From Omphalotus guepiniiformis (taxonomy: Eukaryota; Basidiomycota; Agaricomycetes; Agaricales; Omphalotaceae), in NCBI GenBank assembly GCA_028554645.1, contig JAQOOI010000063.1, positions 1,103,306 to 1,167,305 of the forward strand: a stretch of DNA of 64,000 nt. Reading direction: 5' to 3'. The translations under genes and the position numbers were made by a program. Numbering within the stretch: position 1 is the first letter of the stretch; every line of letters starts with the position of its first letter. Below, one piece after another: positions 20,652 to 33,430 of this stretch. The notes below the pieces were generated by a model that ran no database searches, was not told the origin of the DNA, and saw nothing but the letters and a program-made list of their open reading frames with translations.

Positions 20652-22915
20652 ATGCAAGACCCTGCGTGGAAGAAGACAATGTTGTCTCTCGAGAGGCCTT
20701 ACAAAAATGATCTTGGCCAGCCAGTTCCTGTTCTGTACGACATTACCCATGAGGGAGAGTTCATTTATGAACCGTACGTTTCATTCTACTCTACTTCATA
20801 GAGATATTAACTACACTAATACTAGCAAGGAGACCCCTTCTGAGACTTTGGGGAAAAATATTCATAGAATCCTCGAAGAGCGTGGGCAGGATTTCTTTGA
20901 ACTGAACTCAAATGGGTTCCTTAAAACTGGCATTCTGACGTCCGGAAAGTCACTCGAAACTCAAGATGACTCGGAGTTGGATGGCGCACAGAATGACGAG
21001 GACGACGTTTCTCGGAAGCCCATGACCAAGGAAGAACTTCACAATATGAAAATCAAGATCATGCCTCAGTTATTGTGAGTATATGCGCTTGCTCATGGTT
21101 CGTCGTTGACAGGGACAGCATTGCCATGGGAGAAATGACCCTTGCAAGGGATCTGTTATCCTCAATATTGAAGTCTTCCTCTCCATCATCATCAACAGCT
21201 TCTTCCACTGTCATCTTCCCATCAGAACTCACACAACCAGAGTCCCTCCCTACTCTATCGTCTACCATCGTCACAAAACCTCCTCCAATAGTCTCTGTCC
21301 AGGCATTCAACGCTCAGCTAGCTCTTGGTGGCAAAGATGAAGCTCTCAGAAAGGCAGCAAGTCTTTTTAAGACCGCCGCAAACAGAATGGAGCGGGGAAG
21401 ATTAAGAAGCGAAAAGTATTGGGTAGACGCGCTCAAAATACGACGCGGCAACTGGGGTTTAGCTCCTGCTCCCCTCCCGTTTGGCTCGGCTACCGGTAAA
21501 GGTGCGGATAAAACGGCAAAAGATTTTGTGATATCCTATGGTCTGGAGGAGTGTAGGCATCAGCTTTGACGGTGCATATTTGTAAAAGCTTACAATTTCT
21601 TAGCGCCCTCAACCTTCCGGAGAAGAGCCATTGCCCACATGGGTTACGGGGTCTCAGGGGATGAAGATTTGGTGTTTCCTCATAGATCAAAGATCCACTT
21701 GCGTATCTCTGTCTCCAGCATTGATGCGACAGGAGCGCGCATCTACTCGCACAATACCTTTGAAGCCTCTCCAGACAGTCATCCCTCACTAGAGGATGAA
21801 TTAAAAGATGCTCAACGCGAAGTCATCGAGCAGGAGATCTTCTCAATACTTGCTCAAGAAGCAGGGAACTACCCTACAGCGTCCGCCAGAGTGTCCGAAA
21901 GGCTAATTCTCATTGATGCTGCTCAAGGAACGGAACTAAAACTTGAGCTGGTGTGTTCTCCTTACAACGGTGCCATTCGAGTAATCAACGACTTCCACTT
22001 TCAGGTTGATAACGATTTGATGTCGACCTCAACTCCACGAAGTCCCTTGCACCAGGCAAAATGTGACTTCATCTACCATTATCTGATAACTCTTCTGCTG
22101 CGCAGGCATGAATATAGCAAGGCCCGCCGCCTTGGGTCCACTCCGTCTCGTTCAAATATGTTGGATTCAATGCGTCAGCCACTACCGATGTTGCGGCCAG
22201 TCATCGATCTTCTTCAGTATCAGGTGTTTTGTGAAAGAATCAAGTCTGAGCTTGATTTGGTCGCGAGCGCTCTGGCTGCCACAGGTGTTTCTTCCGTTCT
22301 TCGTTTCAATCCTGTGGGAGAGATCGGAAAGGAGCTCATCACGATCCCGGTTGACAGCGAGATGCGCACCATAGGCGGCGAGGCCTTGTTAAGAATTGAT
22401 AATCGGTATCGAAGCCTCTTTTTCACTTCAATACCATATTACGAACTTACCTTATACTTTCAGTCATACACTCCGACTGACCATGGTCTCACCATCCTCT
22501 CTTACTGTACATCTGTCGCAAGCAACGCTTACAATATCATCCATTCCACAACTTTGCGAGCTACTTGCTGACGAAGTGGAACGATTCTTCCTGGAACGGA
22601 TATGCGAAGTCGGTCGCCAGATATGCAATGATATAGGTGGAATATGGTTTGTCGATCTCAACAGATGCATTGGTCGTTGGGAGGGCTGCGTCTTGTTCGT
22701 ATTGTCCTTGTTACAGTAAGAAGTGTCTAATAATTTTCTTTCATAGGAATTTCCGGATCACGTTTGTAGACAACTTCAAAATTATTTGTACGGCCTCACG
22801 CCTGAACCGCAAAAACCCCAGAAAACCCATTGTAGCAACATACGGAGTCTCTGATGACATGAACTCCATCCTTTCGTGGGTTCGACGGACTATAGGCAAT
22901 GCGTTAGCAGACTGA
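20652..22915 (+). CDS. MED17: Mediator complex subunit 17 (Srb4)
   Basis: Head-module scaffold of the RNA polymerase II Mediator. The start MQDPAWKKTMLSLERPYKND and EGEFIYEPKETPSETLGKNIHRILEERG agree with fungal Med17 N-termini. The core includes MKIKIMPQLLDSIAMGEMTLARDLL, LRSEKYWVDALKIRRGNWGL and the AIAHMGYGVSGDED block. The end carries VRRTIGNALAD. Six exons: 20652-20773, 20826-about 21074, a third to about 21551, a long fourth from about 21603 to 22405, then two more. The donor near 22692 is GTTCGT, which is weak, but the join gives the expected frame. It is divergent from the zinc-cluster factor with 126 bp between start codons. Confidence 0.9.
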
Positions 22916-23190
22916 CATTGTACGCAAACTTGTAACAGTCGAACAGTGTACACCGACACAGGGTTCGAATTGATAAGAGTACCTTACTCTAAGGTTTTGA
23001 TATTTAATCATTATTCTGTAGCTGTAAGTAGAGTCTATCGTTCGTTTCTTACCTCGACGAAAGAGTAGGCTTCAGTAGCTGTATCATCTCTCGAAGACAT
23101 AAGATGCATAATGCTTAAACATAGCACATGGACAAACGCAAGTATATATGTATGTATGTATGTATGTGAGAACTAACATGTTCAAAGCAG
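22916..23190. other. Convergent spacer with GTAT microsatellite
   Basis: 275 bp between the MED17 and RPL5 stop codons. Around 23143-23167 there is a short tandem run of TATG/GTAT units (about six). A stretch near 22962 (GGGTTCGAATT) resembles a tRNA T-loop but has no pairing stem. No gene is evident. Confidence 0.6.
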
Positions 23191-24319
23191 TTACTCGTCG
23201 TCGTCGTCGGCCTCCTCGCCGCCACCTGCCTGGAACTTCTCGATCCTGCTGGCAATTTTCGCCTTGCGCTCAGCAAGGGTGAGTCTCGGGGTAGAGAACT
23301 TCTTGCTTTCCGCCTTCCAGTCCTTGGCTTTCTCGGTGGGCTTGAAGGTAGGGTCTTCCCGAATTGCAGCATATGCATTCGTAAAGATTTCCTCAATGTC
23401 CTCAGAGCCGATACCATCAGCGAGGTATGTGGAGAACTGCTTCTTGAACCTGATTTTTCAACTAAGAAGATATAGGAAGTTGATTAACGCTACAAGCGTA
23501 CCGTTCGTCATCCTCCTCCTCTAAGGACTCCATGTATTCAGCAACGTGACCACCGAAGATATACTTTTTCAGCACTTCAGCGTCCAGCTCCTTGCTTTCA
23601 GGGTCGTAACCGGGGAAACGCTTCTCTGAGTGAGGAATGAAGATACCACCATCAGATGCACCCTTCATCGCACCAAACACGCGGGAACCGGTCGAAGTGC
23701 GCTTGAGACCGACGTCGAGGAAGCACTTGAACGGCCGAGGGGCGTCCTCTTCGTCAAGCGCCTCAGTGACAGTGAATTCACCATCGGGTTCTGTGACACC
23801 CTCGTACTTGTCGGCAAGACCCAGTTTCGTTAATGCACGGCGAGCACAGAGAAGACCGGTTGCGTAAGCTGAAAGAGCCAGTCAAGACATTTATGCTAAG
23901 ATGGTACGTATCGATTACGCACCAGCTGTCCAATTAGTAAGGCCGTGGTTGATGCCATACCGAGGCAATTCTTTTGAGTGAGCGGCACATAGGACAAAGT
24001 CACCCTGAAGGCGGGCGTAGACAATCTGGACGATGATGTCTTTGTTGGTGAAGCGCACGACAAGACGGTATTTGGGTGCGTTACTAAAGGAAATTGCCAT
24101 TAATGACAAAATGAGGCAGTTGTACTTGTAGGACATACTACTTGTTCTTGGCCTGGGTGGTCAGTCGCTTACGGGCATAGTCTGGAAAGAACCTCGACAG
24201 AAGTACATGACAGTAGAAACATAAGACTCACAATCGGTTTTGCCCTCTCTTCGTCTACGGTACTTGACCTGGAATCGAGAGAAGTAGGCGTCTGACTTGA
24301 CCTTTTTGACGAACGGCAT
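23191..24319 (-). CDS. RPL5: 60S ribosomal protein L5 (uL18)
   Basis: Large-subunit protein that binds 5S rRNA. It begins [35 protein letters not shown]..., and also shows [85 protein letters not shown] and [10 protein letters not shown], the classical eukaryotic L5 blocks. It ends in an acidic EADDDDE tail. Five exons with GT-AG introns; the length is normal for the family. It is divergent from the RBM42-like gene. Confidence 0.97.
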
Positions 24320-24686
24320 CTGAAGAAGAGCAGTCAGATTCTCGCACTATCTCTGCCTGTCATCCAAAGTCCGGGAGAGCCATCCAGCTCATATCTCGCG
24401 AAAGTGTGCAAGTATTGATAACAGATCGCCAAATGTCATAAGATTGGTGCTGACAGGCTTGTATAGAGAGATAACTAAACATACCTTGAGGTAGAGGGTA
24501 TGGGGGACGAGCTTGAGCCTCTGGAAATTTTTGGTAGATGGAACCGGCCGTCTTGAACGGTTTTGGCAATTTGCTCTCACATCACATTTCTGTCACATGT
24601 CACGTCACAACTTCCCAGCCTACACGTTCATCGCACTCTACAGCCTTCATTCAGCCTTCATCACTTCATCATCGTTGCTCTTCACG
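24320..24686. other. Divergent promoter region RPL5 / RBM42-like
   Basis: 367 bp between two start codons on opposite strands. It should contain both promoters and 5' UTRs. CACATCACATTTCTGTCACATGTCACGTCACAAC near 24580-24612 is a run of ATGTCAC/ACGTCAC-like units (CRE-like TGACGT on the reverse strand). No TATA box or extra gene is visible. Confidence 0.5.
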
Positions 24687-25493
24687 ATGGACTCGTATTC
24701 AAACGGCTACTATAGCCAAAGCTCTGCCTATGATGTAAATCCGTATCATAAACCGTACCAAGGACCTTCATTCCCTATTCCTGGCTCTTCTTCCTCTCAC
24801 AGTCACAGTGCTCCTGTCCCAGCAAACGCTTACGAGTACGATGTCGGTATTCTAGCTCAACAGAGTGTGTACGTTCCTGGTGCTATGATAGACAAACGAG
24901 GAGGCTCCGGTGGAAAGCTTGCTAAGGGTGGCAAGAGAACAACTGTTCTTAGAAAGGGTGGCGGCAAAGTTTGGGAGGATCAGACATTACTTGAATGGAA
25001 TCCTTGTGGGTCGCTCTTCGCTCAACTTGTCGTGCCACTAATCATCACTGTTGCAGCTTGGTTTAGACTTTTTGTCGGTGATCTCAGCAATGATGTGTCT
25101 GACGATGTTCTCGCGAATGCTTTCAACAAGTATCCCTCATTCCAGAAGGCCCGTGTCATTCGAGATAGGCTGAGTCAGAAGGTAAGGTACCTTGCTGCAG
25201 TGCATGGCTTTTTTTCTCATGCCTCATGGCTACCTAGGCTAAATATGGCTTTGTTGCGTTCTCTGACCCGGAAGACTTTTTGAGAGCTTGGAAAGAGATG
25301 GATGGTGAGTAGCTGCGCGATAAACATCAAGTCTACGTCAACGATGACCTTTGCCTTAGGAAAATACGTGGGTAATCGCCCTATTAAACTCAAAAAGGCC
25401 GATGATACTGCCATTCGTCCAGTAGAGATTGGTCATCGTAAGGCAAGGCAATTGGAGAAGGACTTGAAGAAGAACAGACACAAGCCATACTAA
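24687..25493 (+). CDS. RBM42-like RNA-binding protein (single RRM)
   Basis: RNA-binding protein with one RRM. The N-terminal 80 residues are Ser/Tyr/Pro-rich. Then come GGKRTTVLRKGGGKVWEDQTLLEW and the RRM: RLFVGDLSNDVSDDVLANAF (RNP2), KARVIRDRLSQKAKYGFVAFSDPEDFLRAW (RNP1 KYGFVAF), then GKYVGNRPIKLKK. The combination VWEDQTLLEW plus GNRPIKL is that of the RBM42 family, associated with hnRNP K and spliceosomes in animals. Four exons: the first ends near 25008, and later introns lie around 25182-25237 and 25303-25359. It ends with a basic RKARQLEKDLKKNRHK tail. Confidence 0.88.
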
Positions 25494-25805
25494 TGGAAGT
25501 TTGGACAAAGCACTCATTCTTCTCATAAGTACGTTCATGTCTTCTTACTCCTGTATTATATCTGCTTATCTGGTGTATTCATAAACGCTGGAGGTTGGTC
25601 ATTTTGTTATTTCTCTTTGTAATCAATCATTATGGCGTCGTCGTTACTCCGTGATACTGTCAGCTATGCATAATTAGTGGTTTCAATCAAGCGGGCGATT
25701 CAGCTGTTGAAATAGATGTGCATTGATAATAGGCATTTAATGGGTTTTCGGATACAATACAACAATGCAGCAGAGTAACGGAATAGATGAGGAAGGGTAA
25801 AGTAC
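25494..25805. other. Convergent spacer RBM42-like / RAD7
   Basis: 312 bp between two stop codons on opposite strands. It is AT-rich 3' UTR sequence; no repeat or gene is seen. Confidence 0.55.
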
Positions 25806-27892
25806 TCAGTAGAAAGCCTGTGACTCGACCCCAAAAATCTTCGCTTTGGTTCTGACTCCATTTGCAAACCACTTGCCTTCAACTCTGTTGCATCCCCAAA
25901 GCTTGACCTCTTTGAGCCAGACTTTGCAATCATTCAATAAGTCTTTAATGATGAAATCATCAACTTCCCTGCACCAGCCTAAATCTATTTTCCTCAGTTC
26001 TCTCGCTTGCTGGCTGATGTTAGCTAGAGCGCTACCCTCGACGTCCTTCCAGCCGTTGATATTCAATTCTTGCAAACAAAGGCCAGAATGGTCGAGGAGC
26101 GAAATAAGGGAGTTCGACGACAGGGAAGGGTTTCGAGAGAGATCAACGACAGTCAACGGTGGATTAGAAGCCCAGGTGGAGAAAAAGCTGGATACGCCCT
26201 CGTCCGTGATCGATGGGAGATTAGATAGGACAAGCTCGCTCAGACTTTTTACGTTGGGCTTAATACCAGACTCCAAGACGTCATCGGTGAGAGCGATGTG
26301 CCCCGACAAATCAAGGTGTGTAAGAGTATGGCCAATGACAGCTAATAGATCGACTATAGCTTCATCACCACAGGATATCGCAGGTTCGGCGATATCCAAA
26401 TAAGTGAGCTGGCTGAACAACGTCCCAATACACTCGAGGAAATCGTCAGACATCTGCCCAACCTCTCTTAGACCAAGCCTCTTAAGAGAGCTAGCACTTG
26501 TCTCCGCGAGGGCACGGATGCATTCTAGGTCAAAGCGGGGACTCTGAGTGATCAAAAAACTTTGAAGTTGAGGATGTGATTTGAAAAAAGAGATCCACGC
26601 AGGCGGCCGGACAAGGAACGGTCCAAGAAGTTGTAGTGAGACGAGATTCGGAAGTGAAGTAGACCATGATTCCAGTACCGCATCTGAAATAAGACCACAG
26701 TAATCAAGCCGAAGGGTCGTAAGATTCGGGTTAAGGTGCCCCAAAGTCATCAAGGCATTGGGTGTGAGCTCTAATAACGGTCATCAGGAGTACAAGGTTA
26801 CAGATAAGCGACAAACGTACTGGTGGAGTCATACAGGGTCAATGTGGTATTTTCAGGACCGTAGAAAAGATGAACATTTTCAGAATTTCTTTCAAGTATA
26901 TCAGCCAGTGTATCGTGGACGGATTGACAAATATACACCTACAGACGGCGACTTTTCGAGATGGCTTTCGAGATGGCTTCCATGTTGAGTGCACCGATGT
27001 CCCCGAACGATTCAATGTCATCGATATGTTTCGAGATGATCTGCCAAGAACTAAGCATCGAACACCGAGTAGTAATCGGGTAAAACATACATCTATGCAC
27101 ATCGAAATGAGGGCAGGGAACCTGCGTTCTTCGAAATATGTTACACTACGCTTATCGGCGATTTTGACGCGCTTTCTAGGTGCAGCAGGTTTCTTGAAAG
27201 GGTCGATCCCAGAGCTCTTTACACAAGGATGACAGAGGAACCCTGGGCCAGGAACAGCAGCCATGGTGTACTTAGTCTAAAACTCAAATCAAGCAGAGTC
27301 GGGCAGGGAGGTGCAGTAATTTCACTCACCACTGTAAATTGCTTCTCGCATTTAGCACACGGGACCAAACTCCCTGCCGGAGGTTTCGACGAAGGTGAAG
27401 CGTTGACCTTCACCGACTTAGAAAGTGCGGTGTATGGGTCTTCATCCTCATCCTCGTCTTCGTCTTTGTCAGTCTTTGACGCTTTCTTCTTAGCTTTTGT
27501 TTCTGAAGCGCTTTTCCGAGCAGTTTTTTGCTTTTTAGTGGCGGGAGCCTCTGGTTCGTCTAATTCATCTGAAGCATAGCCCTACGAGTGGCTCAGAAGG
27601 TAGATATCGCGACGAGATAAAGCTGCGTACACTTTCAGCACCTCTTCTGCTACGTCTTGCTCCCCGACGGGGTAAATCACTTTCATCGTCGTTTTGATTA
27701 CTTTCAGCCGCATTACTTGGGCCTGCGACCGGTTGGGGTTGAATTGCAGCGCGACGCGCGACAGTCGTAGGGGTAATATTTGACGCCTACGAGCGCTCTC
27801 GTTAGCCACTGATTTAAAGGAGAGCTTGAGAAACGTACTCTAAGAAATTCTGTCAAAGCAGAGGTAGGACCTCGAACATTATTTCGACTCAT
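25806..27892 (-). CDS. RAD7: Rad7, nucleotide excision repair LRR protein
   Basis: Component of the Rad7-Rad16 global-genome nucleotide excision repair complex, an E3-ligase-associated LRR protein. The start MSRNNVRGPTSALTEFLR is a Rad7 signature. A basic/acidic linker follows, then a CX2C zinc motif (LVPCAKCEKQFTV with CHPC after it), and about ten leucine-rich repeats of the F-box/AMN1 style (LTTLRLDYCGLISDAVL, LTHLDLSGHIALTDDVL, LQELNINGWKDVEG, LRKIDLGWCREVDDF). It ends GNRVEGKWFANGVRTKAKI-like, the usual Rad7 C-terminus. There are five GT-AG introns near the 5' end; the LRR part is one long exon (25806 to about 26760). Confidence 0.92.
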
Positions 27893-28033
27893 GGCGAGAC
27901 CGATTGAGAGTAAAGACAAAGAGGACCGCTTCGCTTCGCGTGACATTTTACAGGAACTTTTTTCCCACCACAGCCGAGACGCGCTTCCGTCATAGTCCAA
28001 TCCTTCTCACCTGCTTCTCAGTAATTCAACACG

Positions 28034-30428
28034 ATGGACATCGACAAATTGTTCAAGGTCTTCCATCATGTACTGTTCTTTTGGCTAAATTGTACTTATG
28101 CTATGTTAGGTACCCAAATATCCGGCAAATGGAAGTCACAAGAGAAAGATGCCTGACAATCCAACTATGGAGACGCTGAAGAAAATGAGAGTGGAAACAG
28201 ATTCACCGACGACTAATGCTATCATACCTAGTGAAAACGAAAATAGCAAGGGAAAGTTCCGCGCGACCTTGGAAGACGCCATGGACGAGGAAGACGAATC
28301 GAATTTCGCGCCGGGTGGAGACGCAGATTATTTTGCAGAGGAAGACGATGAAGGACGGTTCTTTGGTGGGGGCTTGACGAGCGAGCAAAAGGAAATTCTT
28401 AATATTTTCGATAATGCGGGTAATGATACACTACAAGAGGTGAGTGTCGGAATGTTTGTATGTCCGTAGCTTGTGCTGAGCCCCAAGTTCAAGAGTCGGA
28501 CGAACTTTCAATAACAGGCATTCGCCGGTCACTACTGAAATTTGAGCGCGCGGTAAATAAGAACCAAGATCAACGGTCTAAATATCCTGACGATCCTTCG
28601 AAGTATGTCCGTTCACACATTCTCTGATTGCGTTCTGACAGGTCTCCAGATTCATCGAGTCTGAGGCTGATCTGGATAGTGCTATCAAATCACTACTACC
28701 TCTAGCGCAAGTACCTACACTTGCATACTCCGAGCTTGTTCGGTCAGGGACTGTCACGTTATTGGTTGGACTACTCAGTCACGAAAATCTGGACATTGTA
28801 ATTGACATTGTGGAAGTGTTCCATGAACTTACAGATGAGGACGTAGGAGAAGCTGCAGAAGAGGAGGACGAAGAAAACTCTGAGGCACTCAAGCTTCTCA
28901 TTGAAAGCTTGGTACGTATTGATCGAATATCTCTCCACTTTCCCATAACTCTGAAATCCTCCGTAGCTTGAAAATTCAATACTGGATCTGCTGGTGGATA
29001 ATTTAAAACGCTTGAATGAGGAGGAAGAATCTGACCGACAAGGGGTGTTCCATGTCTTGGGTACGCTTTGTTCATGCAACTAGAATAATGTGTTTTCTTA
29101 GTGCTGCTGAATAGGCATATTCGAAAACGTTCTTGGCTTCAATCCATCACTGGCAACACAGTTGACGTCAAAGACTAATATCATGGCTTGGCTTCTTGAG
29201 CGCATTCAGTCAAAAAAACATGACGAGAACCGTGGATATTCTGCAGAATTGTTGTCAATTTTACTGCAAGATAATCGAGCCAATCGATTACAACTAGGTG
29301 AACGTGACGGGATTGACTCTCTTTTGAAGGTTATATCGGTAAGCGCTTTTGGAAAGCGATACATAACTATCTATTCAGAATACAACTCCAGCAATACCGC
29401 CGGAGAGATCCCATAGATGCAGATGAAACAGAGTTCATGGAGAATGTTTTCGATTCTCTATGCTCTGCTCTGAGCGAAACGAGCAATAAAAAATTGTTTG
29501 TGGAGGCTGAGGGGCCAGATCTCATGGTGATTCTCATGAAGTATGTGTTCGACTTTCTTCCAAGCAACGACCCGGCTAAATTGTACCTTTGACATTGTAG
29601 AGAGAAACGTCAAGCTTGCTCGCGATCCATCAAAACACTTGACTATGCCATGTCCGGTCCTGCAGGTACCTCTAGTTGCCAAGCTTTCATCGATGCCTTG
29701 GGACTCAAAACACTGTTTTCTGCATTCATGGGCAAGGTTTGGTCTCTCTGAAACTGCATGCTTTCGCCACTAAACATATCTTAGGGTACAAAGAAACAGA
29801 AGCCAACTCCTGCATCCGAGGATGCTTCCCATATTCTCGGAATAATCTCGTCGTTGTTCTCCAACATTCCATCTGATACTCCTGAGCGAATCCGGTTATT
29901 GACGAAATTTGTCGAGAACAGTTATGAGAAAGTCGACAAACTTCTGGAAGTTCGCGATAGTGCACGCACCCGTCTTAAAACTGTTGATGCACAAATTGAG
30001 AGTGAGAAAAAGGTCTGTAAACGAAACATTCATAGTTATAATCTGCTTACCTTTCGATTAGGAGTTGATTGCCGAGGGTGAAGATCTCACTGAGGAAGAT
30101 GAAGATAGTTTCTATCTTCAAAGATTGGACGGTGGTCTCTTTACCCTTCAGAGCGTTGATTATATACTAGCTTGGATTGCGATGGAAGATGACGGTGTAA
30201 GTCTCACAATAACTCTGGCGAGCCTATCTAATGTTCCCCTAGGTTCGTTCGCATCTCGTCCAGATGCTTGGTAGGAAGGACCAGTCTTTGAAAGATGTAA
30301 TTCAAGTTCTACGGATATATCACGATAATGTCGACGAAGGTACACAAACAACAGACGGTGATTCAGATTCGCCGTCACAAAAAGTCATTTTACAGAATTT
30401 AATTCAAGCACTGGACTCGAGTGCTTGA
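28034..30428 (+). CDS. CTNNBL1: Beta-catenin-like protein 1 (CTNNBL1), spliceosome-associated
   Basis: Armadillo/HEAT-type protein that associates with the Prp19-CDC5L spliceosomal complex in animals. Landmarks: acidic N-terminus with DEEDESNFAPGGDADYFAEEDDEGRFFGGGLT, KEILNIFD, SLLKFERAVNKNQDQRSKYPDDPSKF, LAYSELVRSGTVTLLVGLLSHENLDI, HVLGIFENVLGF, RRRDPIDADETEFMENVFDSL, CSRSIKTLDYAMSGPAG, and the C-terminal RLDGGLFTLQSVDYILAWI. There are eleven introns by my count, all resolvable as GT-AG. The stop at 30428 lies only 28 bp from the UTP15 stop on the other strand. Confidence 0.94.
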
Positions 30429-30456
30429 ATATTTGTACCAGAGATGCTATACAGTT

Positions 30457-32242
30457 TCATTGTACCGTCACATTTGCCGAGGCTACAGATGAAAATATCA
30501 TATCTAATGCGCCTTTCGTTTTCCTGAGTTCCTTTTGGAACCGGATTTCTGCCAGCACTTTTTTCCGCATACGAAGGAAGAGAGTGTCGATCAGGGGCGA
30601 CTGCCCGAGGATGGGGGTGTACATCTCTGCAAAGGGAAATGAGATACGTCTACGTACGAAGAAACTATTTACTTACGTATCACGAGCCCAGCTACGTCGC
30701 AAACCAGTTCCCCGAAACGAGGATCAGCGACGTATTTGACGAGTAGCTGGAGAACGGGCTCTAGTAAAACATCGTCACGGCCGGCCAGCGCTATTCGAAG
30801 ACCGTCACGGTGTATTAACTCTTGTATCAATGCAAACGTTGTGGTCGGAGGAACATGCTGATGAAAACATTAGCGGAAGATTCTTTACAGGGGACCACTA
30901 CTTACTTTGCGAAGGACAGAATCCAGAGCCGCAGAGTATTTAAAATTCTTCAACATCTTGTCGTAAATCTTTAGACGCTTGGAGCGTCTGCTTTCCACTC
31001 GGATCTCATCCGCCTCACCAAGAGGCGTCGCTTTAGATCTACCTTTCACGGTTCCTTGACCGATGCTAGGTAGAGAGCCGCCAAGAAAGGATTCATATGT
31101 ACCGGAGCGGAGAATTGTTGCTGCTAAAACACTGTCTGAAGCTACTTCTGAAGCCTTCGGGTTTCTCCGGCGAATAGACAGTGTACCATCGGTCATACCA
31201 GCAGCGATATGAGTTTCATCTGGCTGTATATGAAATTACTGGCTAAGTTATTTCCAGATAGTGTTACAAGACTTACCGAAACTGCAATACAGAGCAAGGG
31301 AGCCGGATATCTCATCGTGTGAACCACCTTGTATGTGCTCACATCGTATACCTTCACCATTTGGTCCAAGGCACCGGTGAGTAACCGACTTGCATTGCTG
31401 TCGAATGCAAGTGCAGTTACTGTTTTTTGATGATTCGAGAGTGCGCGCACGCAGCGGCCACCAGCCACGATATCCCAGACACGTAGAATAGGCCCTGCCG
31501 AAGATACTGCGACAGTACCCGAGGGAAACATGAGCACTTGCTCCACTGGTACGTTGCCGCCGTTCCCAATGCCTCCCCCTCCCATCACCATTTCACACTG
31601 GCCTGAACGCGAGTCAAACAATCTGACAGTGGCATCATAAGACCCTGTTAAAATGAGATGTGGATTTGAAGTCGAAGCCTGTCCTGATCGAACATAGTCG
31701 GTATGGGCAGTAAATGTGGATATACAAGACTGGGATGGGACATCCCATATTTTTGCTGTCGTATCGTCCGAGCAGGAGAGTACCTGGGTCGGAACTAAGG
31801 GAGAAAATTTGGAGACATGCACAGGCTGTTTATGGGAGTCAAACGTTCTCAAGATGGCGCGAGAGTTGATGTCGAAAACCTCAAAGAAACTTAAGAAAAC
31901 AAGACATACGAGGAGGAAAATGCATACCTGTATCAGACCGGTGTTGTCGCCTGCCACAAGCAGTTTCCCGTCTGCACGTATGCACCCACTTCTAGCCACA
32001 TCTTTGAAACGAGATACAGTTTTTGTCACTTTTTGCGTACGAGGAGCGTATATTTGAACTCTGGTAGCTGCAGTCACGGCATACCGATGCGGTTTGGAAG
32101 GAGAAAAATGGATTGAAGTGACAGGTGCATATTCTTTGACAAATACAGGATGTTTGAACTGACGCCAGTACCTAGATTCTGCACTGGACTTTGAGGTAGA
32201 TGCCCGAGGATGCGCTTTGACGACGACGGGCTGGTAGTCCAT
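30457..32242 (-). CDS. UTP15: UTP15, SSU processome WD40 protein
   Basis: WD40 subunit of the t-UTP/UtpA complex in the small-subunit processome, needed for pre-18S rRNA transcription and processing in the nucleolus. The N-terminus YWRQFKHPVFVKEYAPVTSIHFSP is diagnostic. WD repeats follow (SRFKDVARSGCIRADGKLLVAGDNTG, PVHVSKFSPLVPTQVLSCSDDTTAKIWD, LILTGSYDATVRLFD, LLTGALDQMVKVYD). The C-terminal UTP15 domain holds LKIYDKMLKNFKYSAALDSVLR, then LIQELIHRDGLRIAL and LIDTLFLRMRKKVLAE. There are four introns. It is divergent from TCTP. Confidence 0.94.
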
Positions 32243-32398
32243 TTGTACGGGCCGCTTGAGCCATCACAGCCGTGACACGAAAATTATTAGCATCACGTGA
32301 CCGAGCGATAAAATCCTGATCGATCTGACCGGTTAACTTCCCCCCTCAGTTCCCTCTATTCTCCTTGTACTTCTGTATCTTTACCGCTAAAAGCAAAT

Positions 32399-33178
32399 AT
32401 GTTACTCTATGAGGATGTGGTCTCCGGAGACGAGATGTTCTCCGATGCTTTCCCCCTGTAAGTCTAGCGTTTTCACCTACTCTGCGCCTTGTACAGAATA
32501 TTGTTTCATCAGAAAGATCGTCGACGATATCGTGTTCGAGGTGGACTGCGCTCTGATAACTATCAAAGCTGGCGCCGATGTAGATATCGGTGCTAACCCA
32601 TCTAGCGAGGAGCAAGAAGATGCACTGGAAGAGGGAGCTACGCAAGTCAACAATATTGTTCACTCATTCCGGCTTCAGCAGACCAGCTTCGACAAGAAGG
32701 CGTATCTTACTTATCTAAAGGTTTTTGGAGTTATCACTCATCCATTAGCGTCTGTTGATGGCGATATATTTAGGGATACATGAAGGCAGTCAAATCACAT
32801 CTTCAAGACAAGAACCCAGACCGAGTTGAAGGTTTCGAAAAAGGCGCAGCCGCCTTCGCTAAAAAAATCGTCGGTAATTTCAAAGATTATGAATTCTACG
32901 TCGTCAATCTGTATTAAAATAGCCGATGATGCTGAAATTATTCCTGATGCAACTAGTACACTGGAGAGAACATGAATCCTGATGGTATGGTCGCTCTTCT
33001 CAACTACAGGGTACGTGATGTTTAGCAATGATATCTACGTACGTATACTAATATGTACAATCATAGGAGGACGGCATCACTCGTGAGTCCTACTGCCGCT
33101 GTATGCAAATGCAAATCTCACCTCTGTATAGCCTACTTCACGTTCTGGAAGGATGGCCTGAAGGAAGTCAAGCTCTGA
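32399..33178 (+). CDS. TMA19: Translationally controlled tumour protein homolog (TCTP)
   Basis: Small conserved ribosome-associated protein implicated in growth and stress. It begins MLLYEDVVSGDEMFSDAFPL. After the first intron come KIVDDIVFEVDCALI, DVDIGANPSSEEQEDALEEGATQVNNIVHSFRLQQ, KKAYLTYLKGYMKAVKSHLQ, MNPDGMVALLNYREDG and the final FTFWKDGLKEVKL. It has about six exons. With the only GT-AG choice at about 32900-32955, the family stretch EF(Y/F)TGE becomes EFYYTGE, one residue longer than usual; TAC is repeated at both intron ends. The TCTP promoter side (32243-32398) is pyrimidine-rich just before the start, as in many highly translated genes. Confidence 0.93.
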
Positions 33179-33430
33179 TTTATTCTTTAATAGTGTCTCT
33201 CATTCTACCTTACTACCGTGCACTCTTAACGCGCTGTGTCACTGTACCAGACTTCATAGGAGACAGCTGTATTGTCATTTGTTATTGGGAATTAAGATTC
33301 ATTGTATGACTTCAGAAATTGGCTCGAGTTGAAAGTTTTCGAACGAGTCTTTGTGACAGCCAAATCACGTGTCCTACCAGACGCGTTTCGTTGTCCAAGT
33401 CGCGTTGCCGTGCTCTGGAAGTTTATCGTG

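Noticed and set aside
22955..22985. Possible tRNA T-arm (GGGTTCGAATT)
   Set aside because: The flanking 5-bp stems do not pair, and no D-arm, anticodon stem or acceptor stem is present upstream.
24360..24569. Open frame in the RPL5 upstream region
   Set aside because: Its sequence has no family resemblance and lies in the 5' UTR/promoter of RPL5.
28440..28495. CAAGAG repeat at both ends of a CTNNBL1 intron as a target-site duplication
   Set aside because: Only 6 bp, half of it the usual AG at splice junctions, and splicing is normal GT-AG. A similar AGCTTG repeat at another CTNNBL1 intron also gives normal family length, so such short repeats can be chance.
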